64,000 nt of DNA from CAVPTL01 sp963708725 (GCA_963708725.1 CAVPTL010000013.1:18945-82944); one strand, 5' to 3'; positions 1 to 10,688 are shown, counted from the stretch's first letter. Translations and numbers: made by a program. The notes: generated from the sequence alone by a model not told the origin.

Positions 1-117
1 CCCGACCCCGACCTGCTGTTCGGGCTGATCATGGGCCTGGATGACCACATTCCGATGCGAGTCACCCCCCGCGAACCGGTTTCTCGGCGGGCACGCGTGC
101 CCGCCTCGGCACGCTGA
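1..117 (+). CDS. C-terminal end of an unidentified protein (partial)
   Basis: A reading frame is open from the first base of the window and ends at a TGA at 115-117, giving the last 38 residues of a protein that starts outside the window. The tail begins PDPDLLFGLIMGLDDHIPMR and ends Arg/Ala-rich. It is too short to assign. The layout (hydrophobic helix, then a basic tail) would fit the end of a TetR-type regulator or a small enzyme, but no diagnostic motif is visible. The next gene starts 66 bases downstream with its own ribosome binding site. The frame could also be open by chance. Confidence 0.3.
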   Translation, partial: PDPDLLFGLIMGLDDHIPMRVTPREPVSRRARVPASAR

Positions 118-183
118 TCGGCCGATCCACCGGCTCGCAGCTATCTTGAGGGCAGCGGCACCCACAACCCTCGAGGAGCATCC

Positions 184-1059
184 ATGCAGATCGGTATCCA
201 CTTCCCCAACTTCACGCTCCCCGGGGAGCCCGAGAGTGTGCCAGGGATCCTCGCCGGTACGGCCAAGGCAGCCGAGCAAGGGGGCTGTGACTGGTTCACC
301 GTCATGGACCACTGGTTCCAGCTCGAGAGCTTTGCCACCTCGTACGACCCCATGCTCGAGTCCTACAGCACGCTCGCGTTTGTGGCGGCTCACACCGAGC
401 GGATCCGGCTGGGCGCGCTCGTCACCGGCGTGACCTACCGGTATCCAGCGCTGCATGCCAAGACCGCCACCACGCTCGACGTGCTCTCGGGCGGGCGCGG
501 CATGCTGGGAGTGGGGGCCGGCTGGTACGAGCGCGAGCACCGCGGCCTGGGCGTGCCGTTTCCGGCCATCGGTGAGCGGTTCGAGCGGCTGGAGGAGACG
601 CTTCAGATCTGCTTGCAGATGTGGAGTCCCGATGACGGGCCCTACCAGGGTGAGCACTACCAGCTGGCCGAGACGATCTGCCGTCCGCAGCCGGTCACGG
701 CTCCGCGTCCGCCGATCGTGATCGGAGGCTCGGGCGAGCGAAAGACGCTCAAGCTGGTCGCGCGCTACGGCGATGCCTGCAACCTGTTCGGCACGGGCCA
801 CGACGTGGTCGAGCACAAGCTCGACGTGCTCCAGCGCCACTGTGAGGCCGAGGATCGTGACTACGGTGCGATCACCAAGACGATTCTCGGCGGGGGCGAT
901 GCCTTCGGCGATCCCGACACGTTTCTGTCGAACATGGAGGGCTATGCCAAACTCGGGATCGACCATGTACAGGTGATGCCGATGGGGCCCGATCCCGTCG
1001 GCGATGTCACCACGCTCGGTGAGCGCGTAATTCCCCGGCTCGCCGAGATTGGCGGGTAA
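184..1059 (+). CDS. LLM-class F420-dependent oxidoreductase
   Basis: This 291-residue protein belongs to the luciferase-like monooxygenase superfamily, whose actinobacterial members mostly use the deazaflavin F420 for hydride transfer. The TIM-barrel start (MQIGIHFPNF), a WFTVMDHWFQ segment near residue 38 and the GVGAGWYEREHRGLGVPFP signature near residues 110-128 are typical of this subfamily. Length is normal. The ATG is preceded by a clear CGAGGAG ribosome binding site about 7 bases upstream, which fixes the start. The substrate cannot be read from sequence. The gene stands alone, 50 bases before the uvrA start, with a LexA-type box between them. A second paralogue lies at 44736-45680 on the other strand. 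Confidence 0.88.
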   Translation: MQIGIHFPNFTLPGEPESVPGILAGTAKAAEQGGCDWFTVMDHWFQLESFATSYDPMLESYSTLAFVAAHTERIRLGALVTGVTYRYPALHAKTATTLDVLSGGRGMLGVGAGWYEREHRGLGVPFPAIGERFERLEETLQICLQMWSPDDGPYQGEHYQLAETICRPQPVTAPRPPIVIGGSGERKTLKLVARYGDACNLFGTGHDVVEHKLDVLQRHCEAEDRDYGAITKTILGGGDAFGDPDTFLSNMEGYAKLGIDHVQVMPMGPDPVGDVTTLGERVIPRLAEIGG

Positions 1060-1067
1060 CCTGGTGG

Positions 1068-1081
1068 CGAACACTTGTTCG
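1068..1081 (+). promoter_or_regulatory. LexA (SOS) operator upstream of uvrA
   Basis: The 14-mer CGAACACTTGTTCG has perfect CGAAC...GTTCG arms around a 4-base centre. It matches the Gram-positive/actinobacterial LexA consensus GAACN4GTTC with one extra matching base on each side. It ends 28 bases before the uvrA GTG and 16 bases before the likely -10 hexamer, so it covers the expected -35 zone. uvrA is a classic SOS gene, which makes a functional operator very likely. Confidence 0.85.
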
Positions 1082-1097
1082 ATCGGCGGTCACCTGC

Positions 1098-1103
1098 TAG
1101 CGT
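1098..1103 (+). promoter_or_regulatory. -10 hexamer of uvrA (leaderless type)
   Basis: TAGCGT lies 6 bases before the uvrA GTG, and no Shine-Dalgarno sequence is present. This spacing would place the transcript start at or next to the start codon. The LexA box sits just upstream. Confidence 0.5.
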
Positions 1104-1109
1104 AACCCT

Positions 1110-3957
<2,848 letters not shown>

Positions 3958-3973
3958 CGGGCGGATTCCGGCC

Positions 3974-4413
3974 ATGTCGTTGCGCGCCAGAGCGGTGATT
4001 CTCGACGGCGACGGCCGGCTGTTGCTCGATCGCACCCATCACACCGATCGCCCCATCTTTTACTGGCTCCCCGGAGGCGGTGTCGAGCCGGGCGAGACCG
4101 CCCGTGAGGCGCTGCAACGCGAGTTGATCGAGGAGGCGTCGCTTCGGATCGATGTGGGGCGGCTGCTCTACGTCAGCGAGAACCTGTTCGTCGAGAGCGG
4201 CGACTACCGCCACGAGACGATTCTCTACTTCCTCGCGTCGATCACCGGGCGCGATCCGGCACCGCCGGCCGATCCCCGAAACCACGAGTGGCACGCCCCC
4301 GACTCCACGCCCGGGCCGCTACTTCCGCCGCAGATCGCCGAGGCGTTGATTCCGACATCCCCACCGGCTTTGACCGTGCGGTGCAGCACCTGGTCACCGA
4401 CCACCGGCCATAG
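3974..4413 (+). CDS. Nudix hydrolase, apparent frameshift near its C-terminus
   Basis: This small Nudix pyrophosphohydrolase starts at ATG 3974, 17 bases after uvrA. The Nudix box GGVEPGETAREALQRELIEE (residues about 36-55) has every catalytic position; only the Gly after EE is replaced by Ala. The original frame runs on past 4413 into sequence antisense to the next gene. Shifting one base at about 4352-4353 instead gives DIPTGFDRAVQHLVTDHRP and a TAG at 4411-4413, a far more natural end. I therefore place the gene end there and infer a single-base deletion in the sequence. The product would be about 146 residues. The substrate is unknown (nucleoside diphosphate derivative by family). The catalytic core is not affected by the shift. 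Confidence 0.75.
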
Positions 4414-4435
4414 ACGCGCGGTCAGCGGATGGCGA

Positions 4436-5458
4436 TCAGTGCGTGTGGGAGCAGGAACCGGTGTTCTTGTCGATCTGAATCTGCTCCTGATTCAGCGCGT
4501 CGTCAAGCGGCCGGTCGAAGGGCGTACGGCCCAGTGATGGCGGCAGCAGATCCACCGGGTTGAGTCCGGTGCGATAGTGGCCGGGCGGTGGGCCCTCCCA
4601 GTACAGCACCGGGGTGACGCCAGGTCCGTTCACCGTGGCGCGGTACATCTTGCCGCGACCGGGCACGCTGCGGTCCTTGATCCCGGCGATGTGCTTGTAG
4701 ACGCCGTCGCAGAAATCGCCCTCGGGGTGGTGTACGAGGAAGCTGTTGTACCGATACCAACCGCCGGCCTGCCGGTAGCCCCCCGCCCACGGCGGATCCA
4801 GGGTATCGATGGTGACCAAACGCCCATAGCTATCAGTCGGCGAGCCGCGGCCGGTCGATGAACCACCGTACACGGGGGTACCCTGGTAGGTCAGCTGGCC
4901 GTAGAGGTGGTCGTAGCGGTCGCCGTAGATCCAGTCGGCTTTGAGCCAGAACTTGGGAAGTGCGGTGTTCCAGTGCGACGCCCAAAGCTCCGCGTCGGCG
5001 TGACCGTCCTTTGGCTTCCAACCGTTGTCGGGCAGTTCGGAGCCCATCCACGACTGAAGCGCCCAAAACGATCCGTCGGGCATCGCGCAGGCCCGCACCG
5101 CCATGTGAATCTTGGGGCCGCGCCCCTTGTAGGGAAGGCACTGATTGCCGTTGGCGATTTTCTTCCAGGCGCCCACCTTGAAGGGAGTACCAAAGCCGCC
5201 CGAATAGTTGATCTTGAACAGCTGGGCAGGCCCGATATCGGGGTGTGGGGTGGCGTTACGCGCGCCCCACAGCAGCACGTGATGGGTGGAGCCCTGTGCG
5301 CTGTAGGTGACCAGGGCGACCTGCTGCCCATCGAGCTTTCGGACTTTCAGCGTGATGTGCTTGGCGTTTCGGGCAATCATCTTGGCGGCGAACGCCTGCG
5401 CCGGCAGGACTGCCAGGAGCGCGAAAACCGTAATAATTGCAACGCGAATACGACCCAT
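4436..5458 (-). CDS. Secreted protein of unknown function
   Basis: This 340-residue protein starts MGRIRVAIITVFALLAVLP and continues AQAFAA, a Sec signal peptide with an AXA-type cleavage site near residue 25. A further in-frame start exists upstream at 5500, but it would put 14 polar residues before the signal peptide, so 5458 is preferred. The mature part is rich in Trp, Tyr, Gly and Pro (for example FWALQSWMGSELPDNGW) and has a few Cys, as expected for an extracellular beta-rich domain. I recognise no catalytic motif. It ends with a His/Cys-containing tail (GSCSHTH). It is convergent with the Nudix gene and divergent from the enoyl-CoA hydratase gene, so it is probably a single-gene transcript. 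Confidence 0.75.
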   Translation of the reverse strand: MGRIRVAIITVFALLAVLPAQAFAAKMIARNAKHITLKVRKLDGQQVALVTYSAQGSTHHVLLWGARNATPHPDIGPAQLFKINYSGGFGTPFKVGAWKKIANGNQCLPYKGRGPKIHMAVRACAMPDGSFWALQSWMGSELPDNGWKPKDGHADAELWASHWNTALPKFWLKADWIYGDRYDHLYGQLTYQGTPVYGGSSTGRGSPTDSYGRLVTIDTLDPPWAGGYRQAGGWYRYNSFLVHHPEGDFCDGVYKHIAGIKDRSVPGRGKMYRATVNGPGVTPVLYWEGPPPGHYRTGLNPVDLLPPSLGRTPFDRPLDDALNQEQIQIDKNTGSCSHTH

Positions 5459-5537
5459 GCCAACTATGTCGGCACCCGGGGGCAGAAGCTGATCCCCCAT
5501 ACGGGCGGTGGGGGCTCCCCCAAACGGCAGGCAAGTC

Positions 5538-5543
5538 TAAACT
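5538..5543 (+). promoter_or_regulatory. -10 hexamer of the enoyl-CoA hydratase gene
   Basis: TAAACT lies 8 bases before ATG 5552, with no Shine-Dalgarno sequence between. This is the leaderless pattern seen repeatedly in the window. Confidence 0.4.
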
Positions 5544-5551
5544 CGAGCACC

Positions 5552-6331
5552 ATGCACGCGACCAACGACACCGTTCAGATCACGCGCGCCGAGGCGGTGA
5601 TGACGCTTACCCTGAATCGCCCCGACAAGCTGAATGCGATCGACTCATCCATGCACAGCGCGTTTGCCCGAGCGCTGGCCGAGGCGGCTGTGCCCGATGT
5701 CCGGGCGGTGGTGATCACCGGTGCCGGGAAGGGCTTCTGCGTTGGCCAGGACCTCGCCGAGCTCACGCCCGACGCGGATATCGGCGAGCTGGTACGCACG
5801 CACTACAACGCGAACATGCTGGCGCTGCGGGCGCTTGCCAAGCCCGTGATCACCGCGGTCAACGGCGTCGCCGCAGGAGCGGGTCTGTCGCTTGCGATGG
5901 CCGGTGATGTCCGCATCGCCTCGAAGTCTGCGAGATTCGTCCCGGCGTTCATCAACATCGCGCTCGTGCCTGACTCGGGCGCGTCGTACTTCCTCAGCCG
6001 AATCCTCGGCCCGGCGCAGGCGCTGGAATGGATGGCGTCGGGACGGATGGTCGACGCCGAGGAGGCGCTTGAGTGGGGCCTTGTGTCCGAGCTGGTTGAG
6101 CCCGATTCCCTTGCCGGCCATGCCGCCGGTATCGCCGCCGACTGGGCGGCGAAGCCGACCCATGCGATCGGGATGTACAAGCAGCTCTTTGAGCACGCTC
6201 CCGCATCACTCGATCATCAGCTCGAGCTGGAGGCCCAGATGCAGGCCGCGGCTGCCGCCGCCCCCGATTACTCGGAGGGCGTGGCGGCCTTTCATGAAAA
6301 GCGCCCGCCGCGCTTTCATGGCTCCGCCTAG
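5552..6331 (+). CDS. Enoyl-CoA hydratase/isomerase family protein (PaaG-like)
   Basis: This 259-residue crotonase-fold protein is likely to hydrate or isomerise an enoyl-CoA in fatty acid or aromatic acid breakdown. It shows LNRPDKLNAID near residue 20, the first oxyanion-hole region ITGAGKGFCVGQDLAEL (about 57-73) and the second, VNGVAAGAGLSLAMAGDVRI (about 103-122). The stretch FINIALVPDSGASYFLSRILG resembles PaaG/PaaB-type isomerases of phenylacetate degradation, where Asp replaces the second catalytic Glu of true hydratases. This favours an isomerase, but no other paa gene lies nearby. Its stop codon overlaps that of the convergent Nudix gene by 4 bases. Confidence 0.85.
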   Translation: MHATNDTVQITRAEAVMTLTLNRPDKLNAIDSSMHSAFARALAEAAVPDVRAVVITGAGKGFCVGQDLAELTPDADIGELVRTHYNANMLALRALAKPVITAVNGVAAGAGLSLAMAGDVRIASKSARFVPAFINIALVPDSGASYFLSRILGPAQALEWMASGRMVDAEEALEWGLVSELVEPDSLAGHAAGIAADWAAKPTHAIGMYKQLFEHAPASLDHQLELEAQMQAAAAAAPDYSEGVAAFHEKRPPRFHGSA

Positions 6332-6900
6332 TTCGGGACGTCCACCAGGTCGCACGACAACCGGCCGCTCGCGCGGTACTCCTGCCAGTGACGAAACGCC
6401 GACTCGGTCAGGCGGCCCTTGATCTCGCCGCGGCTGATCAGCGCTTCGATCTCGTCGGGCGTAAACCATTCTGGGGCGGCCACGATGTCGGGGTCGTTCA
6501 CCGCGTAGCTGGTCTGGCGCGGCTGGCCGCACAGATAGTTGAGCCGCACAGACGTGCCGATGCGCTTGCCGTCCTCGTCGTGCTCGCGCACAAGCGCCTG
6601 TCCGACCAACGTCGCTTGGCTGGCGGCATACCCGGTTTCCATCAGCAGGTTTCGGTTGACGACGTGCTCGGGCAGCTGCACATGTCCATCCTCGTCGCTT
6701 CGATCCATCCACCCGGTGGGAAAGTTCCAGCGCGGCTGGCCCTGTCGGTTGAGCTGTCTCACCATCAGGAGCTCACCGCCATGCTCCACGATGGCGCACA
6801 CGGTGGTTGCCAGGATCAACTCATGATCGAGGCTGGTCAGCGAGGCGATCGTCGGCGCGGTGGCCGCGAACGCGTCGGTCGGAGTCTGAGGGTCGCTCAT
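6328..6900 (-). CDS. Nudix-fold protein with a degenerate Nudix box
   Basis: This 190-residue protein has the overall Nudix layout: an N-terminal strand region (LILATTVCAIVEHGGELLMV), then WNFPTGWMD and a helix ending METGYA. The catalytic motif should read REUXEEXGU, but here the helix is HVVNRNLLMETGY. The Arg-Glu pair and the first Glu of the EE pair are gone and only the last Glu-X-Gly remains. Metal-dependent pyrophosphatase activity is therefore doubtful. Some degenerate Nudix domains act as ligand sensors, and that is a possible role, inferred only. It sits alone between convergent and co-directional genes. Confidence 0.7.
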   Translation of the reverse strand: MSDPQTPTDAFAATAPTIASLTSLDHELILATTVCAIVEHGGELLMVRQLNRQGQPRWNFPTGWMDRSDEDGHVQLPEHVVNRNLLMETGYAASQATLVGQALVREHDEDGKRIGTSVRLNYLCGQPRQTSYAVNDPDIVAAPEWFTPDEIEALISRGEIKGRLTESAFRHWQEYRASGRLSCDLVDVPN

Positions 6901-6996
6901 GCGGCGACTGGTTTAAGTTGAGTCACGCTTGCAGGATATACCCCGTAATGGCCAATCAGGAAATTGTTGAATGTGGTCGGCCGGGCCCGCAGCCGG

Positions 6997-7491
6997 TCAG
7001 GATGCGGCGTGACCGAGGTCACAGAGCATCACAACCGCCTGGTTTTCGGCGTTCCACCAACCGGCGGGCTCCCACAAAGGGACGAAGCCGTTTTGGCGGT
7101 AGAAACGGCGGGTACCCTCGTATCCGTCGGCGATTCCAGGCTCGTCGGTGGTCGCCGAAAGCGTCGTGACAACCAGATATCGCGTTGCGGCCCGGCGTGA
7201 CTGCTCGCCGAGCTCGGCGAGCAGCCGTCCGCCGATCCCACCGCGGCGGTGGTCGGCAGCAACCGCGAGCCATGTGATCTCCCGGGCGTCGTCAAACCAC
7301 GCGCGCCACGTCATGAATCCCACCAGCGAGCCACCGTGGATTGCCGCGAGGCCGGGGTCAGCACGCACCGACCGCGCGCACTCGGCGCGTCCATCCGGGT
7401 CGCCGAAGTGGTAGGGCAGCGAGGCGATTACGGCATCGCAACCGTCCGCGTCTGCGAGCGCGAGCGGCCGGATCTCAACCTCCAGGGTCAT
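6997..7491 (-). CDS. GNAT-family N-acetyltransferase
   Basis: This 164-residue GNAT protein starts at ATG 7491, whose first base overlaps the stop of the upstream methyltransferase gene (ATGA, 7488-7491), so the two are translationally coupled. The acetyl-CoA pyrophosphate-binding loop appears as HRRGGIGGRLL, followed by a typical helix and the late YEGTRRFYRQNGF segment (motif B: RFY-x3-GF). The substrate is unknown. The operon partner is a DNA methyltransferase, which gives no metabolic clue. The frame remains open upstream of 7491, but that extension is Arg/Gly-rich shadow of the methyltransferase gene. Confidence 0.8.
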   Translation of the reverse strand: MTLEVEIRPLALADADGCDAVIASLPYHFGDPDGRAECARSVRADPGLAAIHGGSLVGFMTWRAWFDDAREITWLAVAADHRRGGIGGRLLAELGEQSRRAATRYLVVTTLSATTDEPGIADGYEGTRRFYRQNGFVPLWEPAGWWNAENQAVVMLCDLGHAAS

Positions 7492-8540
7492 GCCGGCGTT
7501 GGCTGGGGCGCTCCGGTCAGGGCGCGCTCGACCAGGGCCCGATCCGGGCCGACCAGAAACAGCAGCTCGCTGTTTCGCAGATGCGACACGGCGCCCACCC
7601 GTTGGCCCGCGGGATTGTGAATACCGATCTGGGCGCCGACGTAGCGTCTGCTCTCCACTTCGAGTACCCCCACGTGGCCGTGGGACTCCAGTGCGGTCAC
7701 GACCTGCGCGCGATCGTGCCGGGCCTCGTTTGAGAGCGACACGAGCAGCCACGGAGCGGTGATCGCCGCGAGCAGATCGGCGAGCGCTGCGGGAGCCTGC
7801 CTGCGCGAGTTATACGCGCTCTTGGTCGTCTGGCAGTCAACGCGCTTGCGCGCGACGCCGTAGGCCTCGGGTTGATCCCAGCGCACCAGCGTCTCCCAGA
7901 TGTGGTAGTTCGAGTAGTACGAATGCTGGTTGTAGGGCGGGTCGACGTACACCAGATCGACGTCGAGCGTGGAGGCAAGTGCGTTGGCGTCACTGCGGCT
8001 GACGGTGCCCCGTGGCCCGGGCACCTCGTGTGGCTCGCGTAGCTCGAGATCATTGTGGGCACGCGGAGCCCACGACTTGAGAAAGGCCATCTGGACGCCG
8101 GTGGTGCTATCGACCCGATCGGCGGCCTCGAGCAGCGAGGTCAGCACCAGGCCCCGCTCCACCGGGGCGAGCGCCAGGGTGTCGATCGCCGTTCGGATCG
8201 CGTCGACGCGGGCGCCGTTTTGGGGGGTGAAGAAGCGCGCGTCGATACAGAAGGTCTGGGTGAAGTAGCCGGGAGCGGGTGGCAGCCGCTGGAGCTCGGC
8301 GAGCGTCCGCCGAAGCGCGGCCCGATCGATCGTCTCGTCGGCTTCGATGTACGCCTGTCCCAGCACCTGTGAATAGCTTGCGAGGTCGTTGGACACCACC
8401 TCGAGGCCGATCTGGCGGAGTCCCTGGCCGACCCGCGTGGTGCCGGCGAAGAGGTCACACGCCGTGGTCACCGGCAGCTCACTCACGATTTGCTGGATCA
8501 GGGGTACCAGTCGCCGTTTCGAACCAAGGTACTTGATCAC
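7488..8540 (-). CDS. D12-class DNA adenine N6-methyltransferase (orphan)
   Basis: This 350-residue protein is a Dam/D12-type N6-adenine methyltransferase. It starts MIKYLGSKRRLVPLI, the family's N-terminal motif. The SAM-binding motif DLFAGTTRVG follows (about residues 29-38), and the catalytic motif DPPYNQHSYYSNYH lies near residue 202. The order of the SAM motif before DPPY is that of the alpha group. No restriction endonuclease, specificity subunit or Vsr-like gene lies nearby, so this looks like a solitary methyltransferase with a housekeeping or epigenetic role. The target sequence is unknown. It overlaps the downstream GNAT gene by 4 bases. The gene upstream (cupin) is divergent. Confidence 0.85.
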   Translation of the reverse strand: MIKYLGSKRRLVPLIQQIVSELPVTTACDLFAGTTRVGQGLRQIGLEVVSNDLASYSQVLGQAYIEADETIDRAALRRTLAELQRLPPAPGYFTQTFCIDARFFTPQNGARVDAIRTAIDTLALAPVERGLVLTSLLEAADRVDSTTGVQMAFLKSWAPRAHNDLELREPHEVPGPRGTVSRSDANALASTLDVDLVYVDPPYNQHSYYSNYHIWETLVRWDQPEAYGVARKRVDCQTTKSAYNSRRQAPAALADLLAAITAPWLLVSLSNEARHDRAQVVTALESHGHVGVLEVESRRYVGAQIGIHNPAGQRVGAVSHLRNSELLFLVGPDRALVERALTGAPQPTPA

Positions 8541-8617
8541 CCGCCGACACTAGCGACCGGCCCGGTCGGCGAGTTCGCTTCACATGCGCGTCGCAAATTC
8601 GAGATGATCGCCCCGAC

Positions 8618-9091
8618 GTGACCAACATCAACGACCCGCACTACGACGAGCTGCGTGAGCATCCGGGGTTTCGCGCCCGGCGCGCCCGGATCGGCTACCA
8701 GCTTCGCAGCGAACGGATCGGGCTGAGCCTGTGGGAGGTCGATCCCGGCCAGGCCGCCTATCCGTATCACTACCACCTCACCGAGGAGGAGCTGGTGGTC
8801 GTGCTCGACGGCGAGCTGACCCTGCGCACGCCCGACGGGGTTCGCGCACTCGAATCCGGCGAGGTGGTGCGATTTCCGCGAGGCGAGGGTGGAGGACACC
8901 AGATCGTCAACAACTCCGCCGTGATCGGCCGGTTCCTCTCAACCAGCACCCACGGGGAGCCAGACATCGTGTTCTATCCCGATTCGGGCAAGGTGGGCGC
9001 GGCGGAGCGGCTGCCCACAGGCGGTGGCGTTCGCCTGTACTTCCGCGAGTCCGACGGTGTCGACTACTACGAGGGCGAACACCACCCCTAG
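8618..9091 (+). CDS. Cupin-domain protein
   Basis: This 157-residue single-cupin protein starts at GTG 8618. Cupin motif 1 reads YPYHYHLTEEELVVVLDGE (two His and a Glu for metal), and motif 2 reads FPRGEGGGHQIVNNS. Both are complete, so a metal-binding beta-barrel is expected. Members of this group serve as isomerases, dioxygenases or sugar-binding proteins, and the sequence does not separate these. The gene ends 1 base before the stop of the convergent cysteine dioxygenase gene. Confidence 0.8.
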   Translation: MTNINDPHYDELREHPGFRARRARIGYQLRSERIGLSLWEVDPGQAAYPYHYHLTEEELVVVLDGELTLRTPDGVRALESGEVVRFPRGEGGGHQIVNNSAVIGRFLSTSTHGEPDIVFYPDSGKVGAAERLPTGGGVRLYFRESDGVDYYEGEHHP

Positions 9092-9092
9092 C

Positions 9093-9647
9093 TCAGCAGA
9101 ATTCCTCCCGCACATCGCCGCTTCGCCGTGACAGAAGCCCGTTTGCGGTCAGCTCGTAAAACCCCATCTCGCCCAGCGGTGGCGAGTAGGCGTGGATGGA
9201 GGTGGCCGCCAGAGGGCCGGTCTGGCTCACGTCGTGGATATGGGTTGAGCCGAACGAGAACACGGTGCCACTGCTGTGGATCACCGAGGGGGTGGGACCG
9301 GCCGCGACGGCCAGGCGCCGTTCTTCGAGCGCTCCGTCGGTGACCGCGACCGCCCCGCGACTGCCGTTGTGGTCGTGAAATCCGGTGTCCTGCTGCTTTG
9401 ACCAGCAGATCAGCCACACCTCGAGCGTCGAGTCGAGGTGCAGGCGAACGTAGAACCGTTCGCTGGTGGAGTGGCGCACCAGGTGCTGCCACAGATGGGG
9501 CCTGGCGGCCAGCGCCCGCACCAGCTCCTCGAGCTCCATGCGGCTGAACTCCCAGCCTCGGCGTCTCTGTGAGAACCACAGCTCGATCCGAGGGTCGGCG
9601 GCATCGAGTTCGGAGGAGCTCTCAGGGGTTCGTGCAAATGTGGACAT
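9093..9647 (-). CDS. Cysteine dioxygenase family protein
   Basis: This 184-residue protein has the cysteine dioxygenase type I pattern: HDHNGSRGAV (two iron-binding His), a later HIHDV supplying the third His, and HAYSPPL containing the Tyr of the Cys-Tyr cofactor region. Cysteine dioxygenase oxidises L-cysteine to cysteine sulfinate; related enzymes act on 3-mercaptopropionate or other thiols. The gene begins 3 bases after a sulfite-oxidase-type molybdoenzyme gene on the same strand. That pairs the first oxidation of cysteine sulfur with the last step (sulfite to sulfate), so catabolism of cysteine to sulfate is a sensible joint role. Confidence 0.83.
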   Translation of the reverse strand: MSTFARTPESSSELDAADPRIELWFSQRRRGWEFSRMELEELVRALAARPHLWQHLVRHSTSERFYVRLHLDSTLEVWLICWSKQQDTGFHDHNGSRGAVAVTDGALEERRLAVAAGPTPSVIHSSGTVFSFGSTHIHDVSQTGPLAATSIHAYSPPLGEMGFYELTANGLLSRRSGDVREEFC

Positions 9648-9650
9648 CTC

Positions 9651-10688
9651 TCACCTCGTTTCGGCCGTGACCGCGACGCGGTGCACGGCATTCGTGCAGT
9701 AGCCGCCGACGTTGGGCACGGCGGTGGTTGGTTGGACGGCCCCGCGGCGGTCGGTTGCCCGGACGCTCAGGGAATGACTGCCGGGCTCGAGTTCGACGGT
9801 CGCGTGCCAGTGGGTCATGCCGTAGCGGCCCGAGCGCCGAACGATCGTCGCCGGCCGCCACTGTTCAACGCCTTTGCGAACCGCGACCTCGTCGAGTGGC
9901 ACGCCCGGTGCCCACGCGACTCCGCGCACGTCCACGACTCCGGCGCGCAGGTGCTCGCCGTCCGCAGGCCAGGTGATCAGCGAATGCACCGAAAGCTCGG
10001 CTATGCGAGTGCCAGGCCCGGTCGCGTCGCCGGGCTCGTGCCAGCGGTAGTCGATCGCCTGGAACGGGCCGTCGAACGGGCTGGTGACAACATGGATCGC
10101 CGCCAGCCACTTGACCGAGTCCATCGCATACCAGCCGGGCACGATCACCCTCACCGGCCCGCCGTGTTCGACCGGGATCGGCCGACCGTTCATCTCGTAT
10201 GCGAGCAGGGTGTTGGGGTGCAGGGCCTTGGCCAGGGGCAGCGACCGCGCGTAGGCGTGCTCTCCCGGGTGGCAGTCGCGGCCACGGTCGGCGCCGCGCA
10301 ACACGACCTCGACCGCGCCCCGGTGAACGCCCGCGCGCTCCAGCACTGCCGAGAGCGGGACGCCGGTCCAAACCGCGCTTGAGACCGCGCCGACGCCCCA
10401 GGGCAGGCCACGAGTGGAAGGGCCGTGCTCGGTGCGGCGGTGCCCCGCGCACTCGAGCACGACAGGCAGCGAACGCCGCTCGGCGGAGCGAAGCGCGGCT
10501 GCTCCGATCACCATCGGCTCGGCTACAGCGCCGCCGACGGCAATCGCCCACCTCGCGTAATCAACGTACGGAGTGGGGAAATGGTTTCGGCGGAAGTGGC
10601 CCACCGTGGTTGGCGTGATCGATTCGAGATTGGCCAGGCTCGCGGCCTGGTTGACGACCAAAGGGTGAATGTCAAGTTTGTCAATCGA
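9651..10688 (-). CDS. Molybdopterin-dependent oxidoreductase, sulfite oxidase family
   Basis: This 345-residue protein begins MSIDKLDIHPLVVNQ. An upstream in-frame start at 10742 would add 18 residues without clear family features. It has the sulfite oxidase fold: a molybdopterin domain with VLECAGHRR, whose Cys (about residue 81) would ligate molybdenum as in the CAGNRR motif of sulfite oxidases. HGGPVRVIVPGWYAMDSVKW follows, and then a C-terminal Ig-like dimerisation domain with GMTHWHATVEL. No Tat signal is visible, so the enzyme is probably cytoplasmic. With the adjacent cysteine dioxygenase it would finish oxidation of organic sulfur as sulfite to sulfate. Confidence 0.85.
   Translation of the reverse strand, partial: SIDKLDIHPLVVNQAASLANLESITPTTVGHFRRNHFPTPYVDYARWAIAVGGAVAEPMVIGAAALRSAERRSLPVVLECAGHRRTEHGPSTRGLPWGVGAVSSAVWTGVPLSAVLERAGVHRGAVEVVLRGADRGRDCHPGEHAYARSLPLAKALHPNTLLAYEMNGRPIPVEHGGPVRVIVPGWYAMDSVKWLAAIHVVTSPFDGPFQAIDYRWHEPGDATGPGTRIAELSVHSLITWPADGEHLRAGVVDVRGVAWAPGVPLDEVAVRKGVEQWRPATIVRRSGRYGMTHWHATVELEPGSHSLSVRATDRRGAVQPTTAVPNVGGYCTNAVHRVAVTAETR

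Noticed and set aside
7488..8540. The adenine methyltransferase as part of a restriction-modification or defence island
   Set aside because: Neighbours are an acetyltransferase, a cupin and metabolic enzymes. No nuclease, specificity subunit or known defence gene is within 10 kb.
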